A DNA stretch of 13,256 nt from Methylobacter sp. (GCA_028714995.1 JAQTLI010000027.1:1-13256); one strand, 5' to 3'; shown: positions 1 through 7,499, numbered from the stretch's first letter. The notes: generated by a model not told the origin, from the sequence alone. Program-made: numbers and translations.

Positions 1-1121
1 CCCGCTTGGCGACAAGCCCAGCAGACTCACTTAAGTCTGGGGCAACTGAAAGTCATGTCCGCCATAGAACAGTGTCGTACCTCGACATTGGGTGGGCATG
101 TGTTGCATTGCCCTGCTTGTGGGCATGACGAAATCGCCTACAACTCTTGCCGTAACCGGCACTGCCCGAAGTGCCAGGCCAGTGCGGCCAAGCGTTGGCT
201 CGAAGCCCGGCAGGCCGATCTGTTACCGGTGGAGTATTACCATGTGGTGTTCACCTTGCCCGCGCCGATCAGCGCCATCGCTTACACCAACAAGGCGGTG
301 ATCTATGGCCTACTGTTTGAGGTCGCTGCCGAGACGCTACGCACCATCGCTGCTGACCCCAAACATCTGGGGGCGCGGATTGGGGCCACCTTGGTGCTGC
401 ATACGGTTCGGCGTTAACCCATCATCTGCATGTGCACGGCATCGTCCCCGGCGGCGGGTTATCCTTAGACGGCGAGCGATGGGTGGCTTGCAAACCGGGC
501 TGCTTCTTATCGGTACGGGTGCTGTCACGGCTGTTTCGACGGCGTTTTCTGGAAGAGCTAAGCAAAGCGCAGGCGACTGGACAATTGCAGTTCTTCGGTG
601 AGTCTGCCCATCTCGCTGACGCCTCGGCCTTTGCCGGCTGGCTCGCACGGCTTACAAAGTGCGAATGGGTGGTCTACGCCAAACGCCCGTTTGCCGGACC
701 AAAGGCTGTCTTGACTTATCTGTCGCGTTATACTCACCGCGTGGCAATCGCCAACTCATGCCTACTTTCCCTGAACGAGCAGGGTGTTACGTTCCGCTGG
801 AAAGACTACCGCGCCAAGGGCAAGACGCGGCATAAAACCATGACGCTCAATACCGACGAGTTTATCCGCCGCTTCCTATTGCATGTGTTGCCTGGTGGCT
901 TTCATCGCATTCGTCATTATGGCTTGCTCGCCAATGGCGGCCGCCGTGAACAGCTTGCGCAGGTATGTGAACTATTGCAGGTTATGCCCGCCGTCAGGGA
1001 TCTCAACGGTGGGGATACCGACGCGGTAGGGCAACCGCCCCAGCCGGCTTTCGTCTGTCCCGACGTCGGACTTCGGCTGATCAACATGAGAGCCAGGTTA
1101 ACCCGTATAGCCACCTTTTAA
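1..1121 (+). pseudogene. IS91-family transposase, 5'-truncated by window edge and frameshifted
   Basis: IS91-family HUH rolling-circle transposase that nicks and joins single-stranded DNA. Reading in the frame of position 1 gives an N-terminal zinc-ribbon region (HCPACGH, then CRNRHCPKCQ at about 109-177) and continues to a stop at 415-417. The protein then resumes in the frame of 402-1121, with HHLHVHG at 420-440 carrying the HUH histidines. The catalytic tyrosine pair is YLSRY at 717-731, and the family block GFHRIRHYGLLANGG lies near 897-941. The join needs a net loss of one base modulo three near 403-410. A 4-base loss that removed a Trp codon in an HTWGS motif would fit (inference). The C-terminal CPDVG near 1057-1071 may be a decayed CPxCG. 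The frame is already open at base 1, so the true start lies outside. The 3' end of the element is not defined. It is almost certainly inactive. Confidence 0.9.
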
Positions 1122-1463
1122 ATCCCCATAGTCCATCCCCTGTTCTGGCCCATCGCTGCGTATCTCGCGGTTTCCTCCCTAGAATAAATTCAGCCTTTCG
1201 CGAATGCCGCAGTTCGGCCAAGAGCTGCCGGTCATGATCGTGTTCAAACTATCATCGAAACTATCCATTTTCCGGATAGCATGCAGATCTTGGGCGCTAT
1301 CTGACTAAAAAAGATGGCATGTACAGTTATTTTTGTCAACTGAGATTGAATAGAGTATAAGACATCCAGGCTTAGATAATAACTTGTTAGCCGGCTTGAC
1401 CCGTGCGAGGTCCAGCTGAATGGATCAACGCAAATTTGAAGCTCAATTCGTGAGGAGACAACC
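1122..1463. other. Intergenic region after the IS91 relic
   Basis: No gene is supported here. The left part should include the 3' terminus of the IS91-type element, but I cannot place its end. It also holds one copy of the degenerate intergenic repeat (1193-1233). The right end carries a strong ribosome-binding site, GAGGAGA at 1452-1458, five bases before the hydrolase ATG. The minus-strand frame that crosses 1244-1510 has no recognisable content and runs into the hydrolase gene. Confidence 0.5.
1193..1233. repeat. Degenerate dispersed intergenic repeat, copy 1
   Basis: This 41-base stretch matches 11070-11110 at 34 of 41 positions without gaps, including a 15-base identical core CGGCCAAGAGCTGCC. 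A shorter, gapped relative lies at 7467-7499. All three copies are outside intact genes. Confidence 0.6.
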
Positions 1464-2153
1464 ATGCCAGAATTCAATAAGTGGATGATCGACCCCAACG
1501 ACGCCGTCATGCTCCTGATCGACCATCAGAGCGGGCTGTTCCAACTGGTCAAGGACATCGACCTTCCAGTCCTTCGCTCGAATGTCACCGCGCTCGCGAA
1601 GGTGGCGCGTCTCGCCAAGATTCCAACCTTTACCACGGCATCGGTCCCAGACGGACCTAACGGCCCGCTCATCCCCGAAATCCACCAGTACAATCCTGAA
1701 GCGGTCTACATCGCGCGAACCGGACAGATCAACGCCTGGGACAACCCCGCTTGGGTCGAAGCCATTGAAAAGACCAAGCGTAAGACGCTTCTCATCGCCG
1801 GTACGCTCACTAGCGTATGCATGGCGTTCCCAGCGCTGAGTGCCCTCGTTGCCGGCTACAAGGTCTTTTGCATCATCGACGCTTCAGGTAACTGGTCTAA
1901 GATGGCGACCGACCTCACGCTCGCTCGCATCGTTCAGGCTGGCGCCATACCGCTCGACACGTTTGCCGTCCTGACCGAACTCCAGAGCACGTGGAACCGT
2001 CCCGATGCGATGGAGTTCGCGGCAATCTTTGCCGACCATATTATCCCGGGTTATCGCGCTTTGATGGAGAGTTATGACAAAGCTCAGAGTGTGCAAAAGG
2101 TCGGCCGGGAAACCAAGTTGGACCATCTGGACGCCAGCCTGGCGAAGAAGTGA
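1464..2153 (+). CDS. Isochorismatase-family (YcaC-like) cysteine hydrolase
   Basis: Cytosolic alpha/beta hydrolase of the isochorismatase superfamily, 229 aa, which is the usual family length plus a short polar tail. The expected catalytic triad is visible: Asp20 in LLIDHQ, Lys107 just before TLLIAG, and Cys119 in TSVCMAFPAL. The segment GNWSKMATDLTLARIVQAGA near 172-191 is typical of the YcaC-like branch. Family members hydrolyse amide or vinyl-ether bonds in small molecules, but YcaC-type proteins have no settled substrate, so none is named. The ATG at 1464 is chosen because GAGGAGA ends five bases upstream and the conserved Asp motif then sits near the N terminus, as expected. The gene stands alone between a dead IS91 and an SRPBCC gene about 300 bases downstream on the same strand. 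It has no entB-like siderophore context, so isochorismate itself is unlikely. The frame is intact. Confidence 0.88.
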   Translation: MPEFNKWMIDPNDAVMLLIDHQSGLFQLVKDIDLPVLRSNVTALAKVARLAKIPTFTTASVPDGPNGPLIPEIHQYNPEAVYIARTGQINAWDNPAWVEAIEKTKRKTLLIAGTLTSVCMAFPALSALVAGYKVFCIIDASGNWSKMATDLTLARIVQAGAIPLDTFAVLTELQSTWNRPDAMEFAAIFADHIIPGYRALMESYDKAQSVQKVGRETKLDHLDASLAKK

Positions 2154-2460
2154 ATCTATGTAGCTCAAAGGCATGGAGCCGACGCCCTCCAGCGTTCGCT
2201 CGTGCCACGCTACCGCTTCCGGCAGCGGCTCATCCTGACTTATCCCTGTTCAAAATAAAGACCCACCGTCCGCTTAGGGTCGAAATTGCCACATCCAAAA
2301 AGAGTAAGATCCCCTATTGCCGAATGTTTGGTATGGAAAAATTGGATGGGCATAAGTTAAATCAATTTGGCACAATGCGTAACTAACGTTATTTTTAGCT
2401 ATAAAAATATTGTCTATTTTTCATCTCCCCATAAACATTCCAACGGAATAACGGACTATC
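2154..2460. other. Intergenic region between hydrolase and SRPBCC gene
   Basis: No supported gene. There is a short inverted repeat, CCGCT/AGCGG at 2213-2217 and 2224-2228, without a following T-run, so it is at best a weak terminator for the hydrolase gene. The composition changes from GC-rich to AT-rich at about 2250-2460. A 78-codon frame overlapping the hydrolase 3' end has no protein-like features. Confidence 0.45.
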
Positions 2461-2961
2461 ATGCAATATTCGTTAGTGACTCGGTGGCACCTTGATGCTC
2501 CCATTGAACAGGTCTGGGATGCCCTAGTCGCGTCTGAAGAATGGCCGAAGTGGTGGCACTTCGTTAAAAAAGTCGTTGAAATCAAAAAAGGTGATGCACA
2601 AGGTCTGGGTTCGGTTCGACGGTTTACCTGGACGAGCAGACTTCCCTATCGGCTATGTTTTGAAGTCCGAGTTAAGGTGCTGGAAAAGCCCCATTGGATT
2701 GAAGGCATTGCGTCAGGCGACTTAAACGGTACTGGAAGTTGGAAGCTGGATGATTTGGGGGATTCAACTCGGGTGACTTATGTATGGCTTGTGTCTACGG
2801 AAAAAGCCTGGATGAATCTCCTGGCGCCAATTTTGGCACCCATCTTTACTTGGAACCACGATCAAGTCATGCAGGAAGGCGGAAAAGGTATGGCCCGGCA
2901 TCTCGGCGTTTCACTACTGGATTTTCAAGGATCCCGCAGCCGCCGTAGTGAGTGTATTTAG
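2461..2961 (+). CDS. SRPBCC-family protein (polyketide cyclase/START-like fold)
   Basis: Small soluble protein of 166 aa with the START/Bet v 1-like (SRPBCC) fold, which forms a deep cavity for hydrophobic ligands. It opens with the family's first strand and helix, LVTRWHLDAPIEQVWDALV at residues 5-23, followed by EEWPKWW at 26-32. Later strands RRFTWTSRLPYRLCFEVRV and GSWKLDDLGDSTRVTYVW alternate as expected for the curved sheet. The long C-terminal helix is NHDQVMQEGGKGMARHLG near 132-149. No enzymatic residue set can be assigned. Relatives include aromatase/cyclase-like and lipid-transfer-like proteins, so the function stays open. The ATG at 2461 places the fold's first strand immediately after the start; its Shine-Dalgarno is weak. 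It has no signal peptide or membrane segment. It is a single gene on the plus strand, and the IS1111-type element begins about 370 bases downstream. Confidence 0.82.
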   Translation: MQYSLVTRWHLDAPIEQVWDALVASEEWPKWWHFVKKVVEIKKGDAQGLGSVRRFTWTSRLPYRLCFEVRVKVLEKPHWIEGIASGDLNGTGSWKLDDLGDSTRVTYVWLVSTEKAWMNLLAPILAPIFTWNHDQVMQEGGKGMARHLGVSLLDFQGSRSRRSECI

Positions 2962-3327
2962 ACCCAACAAGCCAAGCTTATGGCGTTATGCAAAACGCTG
3001 GGTGTTAAACGACGTTGAATTTTATCCACATTCAACATCCATATTTACCGATTCATTGGAAGGGTAGATGTCATTTAAACAATAAGATAGCAAATATTAA
3101 TAGAAAGTGTTGACGCTCTTTTCTGATAAAATTGGCAAAATTGTACGCTTTTTGCCAACTTGGCTACCGACTACCTAATCCTCTTTAGGAGCATACTGGT
3201 AAACAGACTATTCCAATGAGAGCGGACACTGTCAATGAGAAAATTGGCTGGTTACCCAACGTGATAATTCGACCAGGAGCCGACAATCACAATTGACAAG
3301 GGAATGACTGTTCAAGTTAGAAAAGCA
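2962..3327. other. Intergenic region left of the IS1111-type element
   Basis: AT-rich and without a supported gene. It contains a perfect 9-base inverted repeat (3132-3158, listed separately) and a weak 5-base hairpin (GCGTT/AACGC) just after the SRPBCC gene. The left boundary of the IS is expected a few bases before 3335. Confidence 0.5.
3132..3158. repeat. Perfect 9-bp inverted repeat (TTGGCAAAA/TTTTGCCAA)
   Basis: Arms 3132-3140 and 3150-3158 are exact reverse complements around a 9-base spacer. It could be an operator-like palindrome or a hairpin downstream of the SRPBCC gene. A following T-run is lacking on the plus strand. Confidence 0.45.
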
Positions 3328-3334
3328 ATGGTAT

Positions 3335-3345
3335 GGACCCCTCCC
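3335..3345. repeat. Left subterminal inverted repeat of the IS1111-type element
   Basis: GGACCCCTCCC pairs with 4706-4715 at the right end (9/10). It also pairs with 3400-3410 (10/11), the segment that holds the transposase ribosome-binding site. Confidence 0.7.
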
Positions 3346-3399
3346 ATCTTACGGCATCGATGTGCCAGTTTAGTAGAATTTAATTTTCCAAACAACCGG

Positions 3400-3410
3400 G
3401 GGAGGAGTCC
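3400..3410 (+). promoter_or_regulatory. Transposase ribosome-binding site inside a second inverted-repeat copy
   Basis: GGGAGGAGTCC contains the Shine-Dalgarno GGAGGAG six bases before the ATG at 3414. It is nearly the exact reverse complement of the left-end repeat 3335-3345. A transcript that starts outside the element could therefore fold and hide this site. Confidence 0.5.
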
Positions 3411-3413
3411 GAA

Positions 3414-4440
3414 ATGAATATTAAACGAATCGGTATTGATCTGGCAAAACAACTCTTTCAAGTGCATGGTGCGGACTATCAGGATAAAGTGATGTTACGC
3501 AAACAGTTGCACAGAAACCAAGTGTAGAGTTTTTTCGCCAAACTACCACCGTGTTTGATTGGGATGGAAGCCTGCGGTGGAGCTCATCATTGGGCAAGGG
3601 AGTTACAGAAACAGGGTCATACTGCGAAACTGATTGCGCCACAGTTTGTAAAACCGTACGTCAAGAGAAACAAGAACGATGCCAATGATGCCGAAGCCAT
3701 TTGTGAAGCTATAGGTCGACCTACGATGCGTTTTGTTACCATCAAGACGGTTGCCCAGCAAGACTTACAGGCGATCCACCGAGTTCGTAGCGAACTGGTT
3801 AGTCGACGGACTGCCAAGATCAATCAGATTAGGAGCTTGTTGGCAGAGTATGGACTAGTTGTTGGCCGACATGCACAAACCCTGCGCCCGAGCTTTGCCT
3901 GATTTGCTTGAAGATGCCGAAAACGCCCTCAGTTTCGATTTCAGGACGTTATTGGATGATTTGTGGAAAGACCTCGTTCATTTTGATGAGCGAGCGGCGG
4001 AAATGGACAAAAAAGTCCGCGCCCTAGCCAATAATGAGCCTGCTGCCAAGCGTTTACTAAGTATTCCCGGCATTGGCCCAATTAGTGCCACCGCTATTCT
4101 TTGTGCAGTAGGCGATGGCAAACAATTCAAGCGTGGACGGGACATGGCAGCCTGGCTGGGGCTGACACCCAAACAGCATAGCAGTGGCGGTAAAGAACGC
4201 CTGCAGGGGATGAATAAGCGTGGCGACACTTATCTGCGGACCCTGCTGATCCAGGGTGCCCGGTCAGTACTCGAGGTGATCGACAAGAAGACGGATCCCA
4301 GGAGCCAATGGTGACAAAACTTATGCGGCAGGAGGCATAAAAACGTAGCCGCCGTAGCATTGGCGAACAAAAACGCCAGGATAGCGTGGGCACTGTTGAA
4401 TAACGAGACAAAATACCTTTCGGAAGGCAAACCAGTTTAA
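3414..4440 (+). pseudogene. IS110/IS1111-family DEDD transposase with two stops and a frameshift
   Basis: Bridge-RNA-guided-type recombinase; about 342 codons when repaired, which is normal for the family. The ATG at 3414 follows GGAGGAG. The N-terminal RuvC-like DEDD domain shows Asp9 in GIDLAK, Glu in GMEACGGAHHW, and two Asp in KNDANDAEAI. The C-terminal Tnp20 domain shows SIPGIGPISATAI, then SSGGKERLQGMNKRGDTYLRTLLIQGARS with the candidate Ser nucleophile. There are three lesions. An in-frame TAG lies at 3525-3527 (codon 38). A net +1 frameshift lies at about 3863-3890, within a GRDMHK-LR-ALPDLLE-like segment. An in-frame TGA lies at 4312-4314, after which the same frame continues through NVAAVALANKNARIAWALLN to TAA at 4438-4440. 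The 117 bases after that TGA still encode the normal family C terminus. Confidence 0.92.
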
Positions 4441-4473
4441 GTCCGAAGGCAAGCCTTCAAACTTAAACTGGTT
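4430..4473 (+). repeat. Long hairpin overlapping the transposase stop codon
   Basis: Arms AACCAGTTTAAGT (4430-4442) and ACTTAAACTGGTT (4461-4473) are perfect 13-base reverse complements. After a 2x2 mismatch there is a further 6-base pair, GAAGGC (4445-4450) with GCCTTC (4453-4458), closing on a 2-base gap. No T-run follows, so a simple intrinsic terminator is not convincing. It may cap the transposase mRNA or mark the start of the 3' non-coding RNA. Confidence 0.7.
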
Positions 4474-4705
4474 GAGATAAAACACCGTTCAACCACGATT
4501 TGTAAAGCAACAACTACTGATGGCGAACAGGTCGAACCGGCGTTTGCAAAACCTGAAATGACCGCTGTGCCTTAGAGCACGTGAAAGCAATGAGGACCAA
4601 ATGCGCGAATAGCCCATTATGGCCAGAGCAATTGAGCTCAGCAACAGGTCGGATATACGTTTGCAGTCGTACCTAAAAGCCAAAGTAGATTTTTGTTTGC
4701 AAAAC
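4474..4705 (+). ncRNA. Candidate bridge RNA region of the IS1111-type element
   Basis: In the IS1111 group the bridge RNA is encoded between the transposase stop and the right end; this is the matching segment. It contains two 23-base direct repeats (4526-4548 and 4643-4665) that share AACAGGTCG and CGTTTGCA but differ in the middle six bases (AACCGG against GATATA). Each can start a local stem (AGGT...ACCT). Two similar loops with different centres is what a target loop plus a donor loop would look like. The second repeat contains TATACG, also present across the element's right end at 4716-4721. RNA limits and fold are not established. Confidence 0.4.
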
Positions 4706-4715
4706 GGAGGTGTCC
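4706..4715. repeat. Right subterminal inverted repeat of the IS1111-type element
   Basis: GGAGGTGTCC is complementary to 3335-3344 at 9 of 10 positions and lies at the expected right end, after the 3' non-coding segment. Confidence 0.7.
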
Positions 4716-4806
4716 TATACGGTCATTCAGTGATTGCCAGCCACGCACTCATAGCAGTCTAGCTAAACAATAAGAAACTTAATCCTAAGCCACTAGATAA
4801 GTTTTA

Positions 4807-4834
4807 GAGGGTATCCCGAATTTTGTGAAAACGG
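4807..4834. repeat. Terminal inverted repeat, transposase 3' side, of the IS256 element
   Basis: Begins GAGGGTATCC and continues through GAATTTT to AAAACGG. It aligns with the reverse complement of 6097-6124 with small gaps, about 22 shared positions. Confidence 0.65.
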
Positions 4835-4845
4835 ATTTTTTTAAA

Positions 4846-6061
4846 TTATCGAATAAGCATCCAATCCTTGAACATAATACTAAGCCGGTTGAGAGCGGCT
4901 TTCCAGTTTTGTAGCGGCATCGTCCATTTTTGGCTGATATTCATCAGCGCCAAGTAAAACAATTTCAGCACGGCCTCATCGCTGGGGAACGCTGCCCGGT
5001 TTTTGGTGATCTTGCGCAGATTCATGTTCACCGACTCGATGGCGTTGGTGGTGTAAATGATGCGCCGGATTTCCAGTGGGTAATCAAAGAAGGGGATGAT
5101 ACGTGCCCAGTTGCGTCGCCAATATTGGACAAAAGAGGGGAAGTCTTCTTCCCATTTAGCTTTGAATTCGTCCAGCCTGATTTCGGCTTCCTCGACAGTA
5201 GCCGCGGTATAGATCGAGTGCAAATCAGCCGCTACTGCCTTGCGCAGTTTCCAACTGGCGTAGTTCAAGGTTTATCTAACCAGATGCACAATGCAGAGCT
5301 GAACCGCAGTCTTAGGGTAAACCGTTTCGATCGCTTCCGGGAAACCTTTCAAGCCATCCACGCAAGCAATAAAGATGTCCTGTAGACCACAGTTCTTGAG
5401 TTCTGTCACCACTTGCAGCCAGAATTTAGCCCCCCTCTGCCTGGGCGATCCAAAGTCCGAGTAGCTCCTTTTCGCTGGACAGGTTAAGCCCCAACGCCAG
5501 ATAGACGGCCTTGGTTCGTACCGTTCCGGCATCACATATCTTGACGTGGATGCAGTCCAAATAGACGACGGGGGTACACCGCATCAAGCGGACGCGATTG
5601 CCAAGCCCAAGCGTCTTCGATAACGGCATCGGTGATTGATGAAATCAGCGGGATGAGACCTCTGTACCGTACATTTCTGTGAAATGCGCTTGAATTTCCC
5701 GCGCTGTCATGCCTAGGGCATATGGCGACAGAATCTGGGCGTCGAAACCGTTCCAGCGGGTCTGTTGCTTGGGGACAATCTGCGGCTCGAAGTTGCCGTG
5801 GCGATCACGGGGGATTTCAATCGGTAGCTCACCGAACTCCCTCTTGAGAGTTTTCTTAGATTTACCGTTGCGGGTATTGCCAGCCGGATTGGCAACCGGC
5901 TCATATCTGCCGTGGCCAAAGTATTCGGCCAGTTCGACTTCAAAAGCACGTTCCACCAACCGCTTGGTCAGCTGCTTTAAAATCCCGTGTTCACCAATCA
6001 GGTCTTCGGGTTTCTTATAATCAGCCAGCAGGCTGTCGATCAATTCGTTGCTTAAGGTCAC
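4846..6061 (-). pseudogene. IS256-family (mutator-type) transposase with three frameshifts and a stop
   Basis: DDE transposase of the IS256/MULE class, about 405 codons once repaired. It starts at a GTG at 6061, which overlaps AAGGAG, so the original start may have changed. Recognisable blocks include NELIDSLLADYKKPEDLIG, YFGHGRYE and PRDRHGNFEPQIVPKQQTRW. The first catalytic Asp is in VVYLDCIHVK, the second in IACVDGLKGFPEAI, and the Glu is in YTTNAIESVN. There are four lesions, read on the minus strand. A base is lost near 5645-5655, giving a stop at 5645-5647. One C is gained in a C5 run near 5571-5575, which restores the frame. One G is gained in a G6 run near 5430-5435. An in-frame TAA lies at 5272-5274, just before NYASWKLRK. 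The net +1 agrees with the 1216-base length. Inactive. Confidence 0.93.
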
Positions 6062-6096
6062 TCCTTGTTAAGTAGTGACAGTTTCCCGCCGAATGA

Positions 6097-6124
6097 CCGT
6101 TTAAACAAAAATTCTTACACCCTC
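6097..6124. repeat. Terminal inverted repeat, transposase 5' side, of the IS256 element
   Basis: Read on the minus strand it begins GAGGGTGTAA and runs through GAATTTTT to TAAACGG, matching the opposite end at 4807-4834. The transposase GTG lies 36 bases inside it. Confidence 0.65.
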
Positions 6125-6401
6125 TTGTCGTGGGATGCCATGGGTGTAAAACAGCGTTAAATTTTTCCACATACAGTGTCGTTTTGCCAGTCAGTTAAGG
6201 CAACAGGTATTTTAAAACAATTCGTCACTTGAGATTAATCGTAGGATCTCTTCAATGTCGGTTTTACACCCAAGCAGTAATTCAGCTTCCGTCGTCCTAT
6301 TTTGCTTACTGGATTCGCCGCGAGAAGCCGAGTTAATCAGAGCAGCAATCGGCTCGGCATCTATTTTTCACCCTTGGAAATCGATAGGGTCAACGTCACA
6401 A
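6125..6401. other. Intergenic region between IS256 relic and aldo/keto reductase
   Basis: No gene supported. A 12-base perfect inverted repeat (TGGGTGTAAAAC at 6141-6152, GTTTTACACCCA at 6261-6272) encloses about 108 bases. A third related arm, TTACACCC at 6115-6122, overlaps the IS end. A 6-base inverted repeat, GCCGAG/CTCGGC at 6327-6332 and 6353-6358, lies downstream of the reductase stop. In the gene's direction it lacks a T-run. Confidence 0.5.
6141..6272. repeat. Inverted-repeat-bounded 132-bp segment
   Basis: Perfect 12-base arms at 6141-6152 and 6261-6272 bound an AT-rich, non-coding core. The size and layout would fit a small non-autonomous element or a decayed IS remnant, but no flanking duplication or second copy is visible in the window. 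Confidence 0.35.
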
Positions 6402-7247
6402 TTAAAGCAATATTTCTAATACATCGCACTCGTCGGCAGTCAATTCAAAATCGAAGATTGCCAAGTCTTCTCGCATGTGGTTTTCCGAGGTGGTGCCCGA
6501 TAAGGGAACAATGTCGATTTGGCTTAAATAGCGGAAAAATATTTGGGCAGCGCTACGCCGGTACTTTGCAGCCAGAGTTTGCAGTGTCGGATGAGCCAAG
6601 ACATTGGGATTGGCAGTCAGCGTCCAGAAGCTTTGGTAAATTATCCGGTGTTGCCGGCAAAAATCGCGGATAGCCCGGTCGTACCCAGTCTCGGCATAAA
6701 AACGGTTCTGGATAACGGCCGGTTTGACATTGGCATTTCGATACAAAAGTTCAAACTGCTGGGGATCGTAGCAATTGCTGATTCCGAGCTGCTTGGCACC
6801 GCCGCTGTGAAAGATCTGCTCCATCGCCTGCCATACTTCCAGGGTGTGTTGTGGGGCTGCCAACGGTGAGTGCAGCACCAGACAATCCAAATAAGTGGTT
6901 TGCAGATTTCTCAGCGAAGTCTGGAATGATTGCATCACTTGCTCGCTGAGGCTGGCCCTGAGGTCATAGGGTACTTGCATAGGATCTTGACCGCTCAGCG
7001 ACGTGAATTTGCTTTGTAAATAAAGATCAGTACGGTCTATCCCTCGATGCAGACAGGCGGCCACGCCATCGCCGACACCTGCTTCGTTGTAATGCTTGGG
7101 CTGGCAGGCGGTATCGATGCCGCGAAAACCCAGTCCGATAGCCTGTTCCACCAGTGCTGCCGTGCGGTCTTTTTTCCAAGCCGTACCGTAAATAATCCGG
7201 GGTATCCGTACACCGTAAGCGGAAGTCAAAAAGTCTTTAGGGTTCAT
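6402..7247 (-). CDS. Aldo/keto reductase
   Basis: Cytosolic NAD(P)H-dependent oxidoreductase with the AKR (alpha/beta)8 barrel, 281 aa, normal for the family. The catalytic tetrad is visible: Asp45 in RGIDTA, Tyr53 in PKHYNEAGVG, Lys80 in LQSKF, and His126 in CLVLHSPL. GISNC near 166-170 and the cofactor-binding stretch PLSGTTSENHMRED near the C terminus are in order. The usual phosphate-binding IPKS-type motif is the variant PLSGTTS, so cofactor preference cannot be read off. The substrate is unknown; relatives reduce sugars, aldehydes and keto compounds. The ATG at 7247 follows TGGAGT by about five bases. It is transcribed away from the protease gene, with which it shares a 528-base divergent spacer. 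The frame is intact although both neighbours downstream are dead elements. Confidence 0.92.
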   Translation of the reverse strand: MNPKDFLTSAYGVRIPRIIYGTAWKKDRTAALVEQAIGLGFRGIDTACQPKHYNEAGVGDGVAACLHRGIDRTDLYLQSKFTSLSGQDPMQVPYDLRASLSEQVMQSFQTSLRNLQTTYLDCLVLHSPLAAPQHTLEVWQAMEQIFHSGGAKQLGISNCYDPQQFELLYRNANVKPAVIQNRFYAETGYDRAIRDFCRQHRIIYQSFWTLTANPNVLAHPTLQTLAAKYRRSAAQIFFRYLSQIDIVPLSGTTSENHMREDLAIFDFELTADECDVLEILL

Positions 7248-7466
7248 AAGTACTCCAGGGGAAATGTTGGGCTTTGATCATCCTCGCACATTAAGGGACT
7301 TCGGGCTATCTTGCCATGTAGTGATTTTTTGACTTTTCTGCAGCCAATGGTCGAACTGAAGCGGCTGCAATAATATAGATGCTGGTGGTGAAAAAAAATT
7401 GGAAGCTTGTTTACATGCATCTGCGCTGTATGAACGACAAGCCTAGGGGGTCAGATCTCGACCCGT

Positions 7467-7499
7467 CGCGAATAGGGGCAATCGGCTAAAAGCGGTCAC
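7467..7499. repeat. Degenerate dispersed intergenic repeat, copy 2 (gapped)
   Basis: CGCGAAT followed by CGGCTAAAAGC and GGTCA lines up with copy 1 (CGCGAAT, CGGCCAAGAGC, GGTCA) if one base and then four bases are gapped. It is weaker than the match between copies 1 and 3. Confidence 0.4.

Larger units (their letters stand above)
3328..4718 (+). mobile_element. IS1111-type insertion sequence (IS110 family), inactive
   Basis: About 1.39 kb, a normal size for the IS1111 group. Subterminal inverted repeats GGACCCCTCC (3335-3344) and GGAGGTGTCC (4706-4715) pair at 9 of 10 positions. A DEDD transposase gene (3414-4440) and about 265 bases of 3' non-coding DNA lie inside them. Members of this group keep a few bases outside their repeats and make no obvious target duplication, so the outer limits are approximate. 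Two stops and a frameshift in the transposase show the copy is dead, though it could be moved by an active relative. Confidence 0.8.
4807..6124 (-). mobile_element. IS256-family insertion sequence, inactive
   Basis: About 1.32 kb, typical for IS256 elements. The ends carry imperfect terminal inverted repeats: 4807-4834 on the plus strand and 6097-6124 read on the minus strand. Both share GAGGGT, GAATTTT and AAACGG in the same order. The transposase occupies nearly the whole element on the minus strand. I see no 8-9 base direct duplication in the immediate flanks (AAGTTTTA against TTGTCGTG), so the flanks may have been rearranged or the duplication has decayed. Confidence 0.8.

Noticed and set aside
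337..648. Minus-strand open frame opposite the IS91 transposase
   Set aside because: Arginine-rich, no recognisable motif, and lies fully opposite the conserved HUH region; a shadow of the real frame.
1244..1685. Minus-strand frames before and over the hydrolase start
   Set aside because: They overlap the hydrolase gene with its clear ribosome-binding site and catalytic motifs, and have no protein-family content.
2150..2386. 78-codon plus-strand frame after the hydrolase
   Set aside because: Low-complexity composition, overlaps the upstream stop, no good ribosome-binding site, no motif.
4127..4683. Several minus-strand frames across the IS1111 3' part
   Set aside because: Opposite conserved transposase sequence or inside the probable non-coding RNA region; no motif or start signal.
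4930..5385. 151-codon plus-strand frame opposite the IS256 transposase
   Set aside because: The opposite strand shows the conserved catalytic motifs; this frame is a by-product of its codon pattern.
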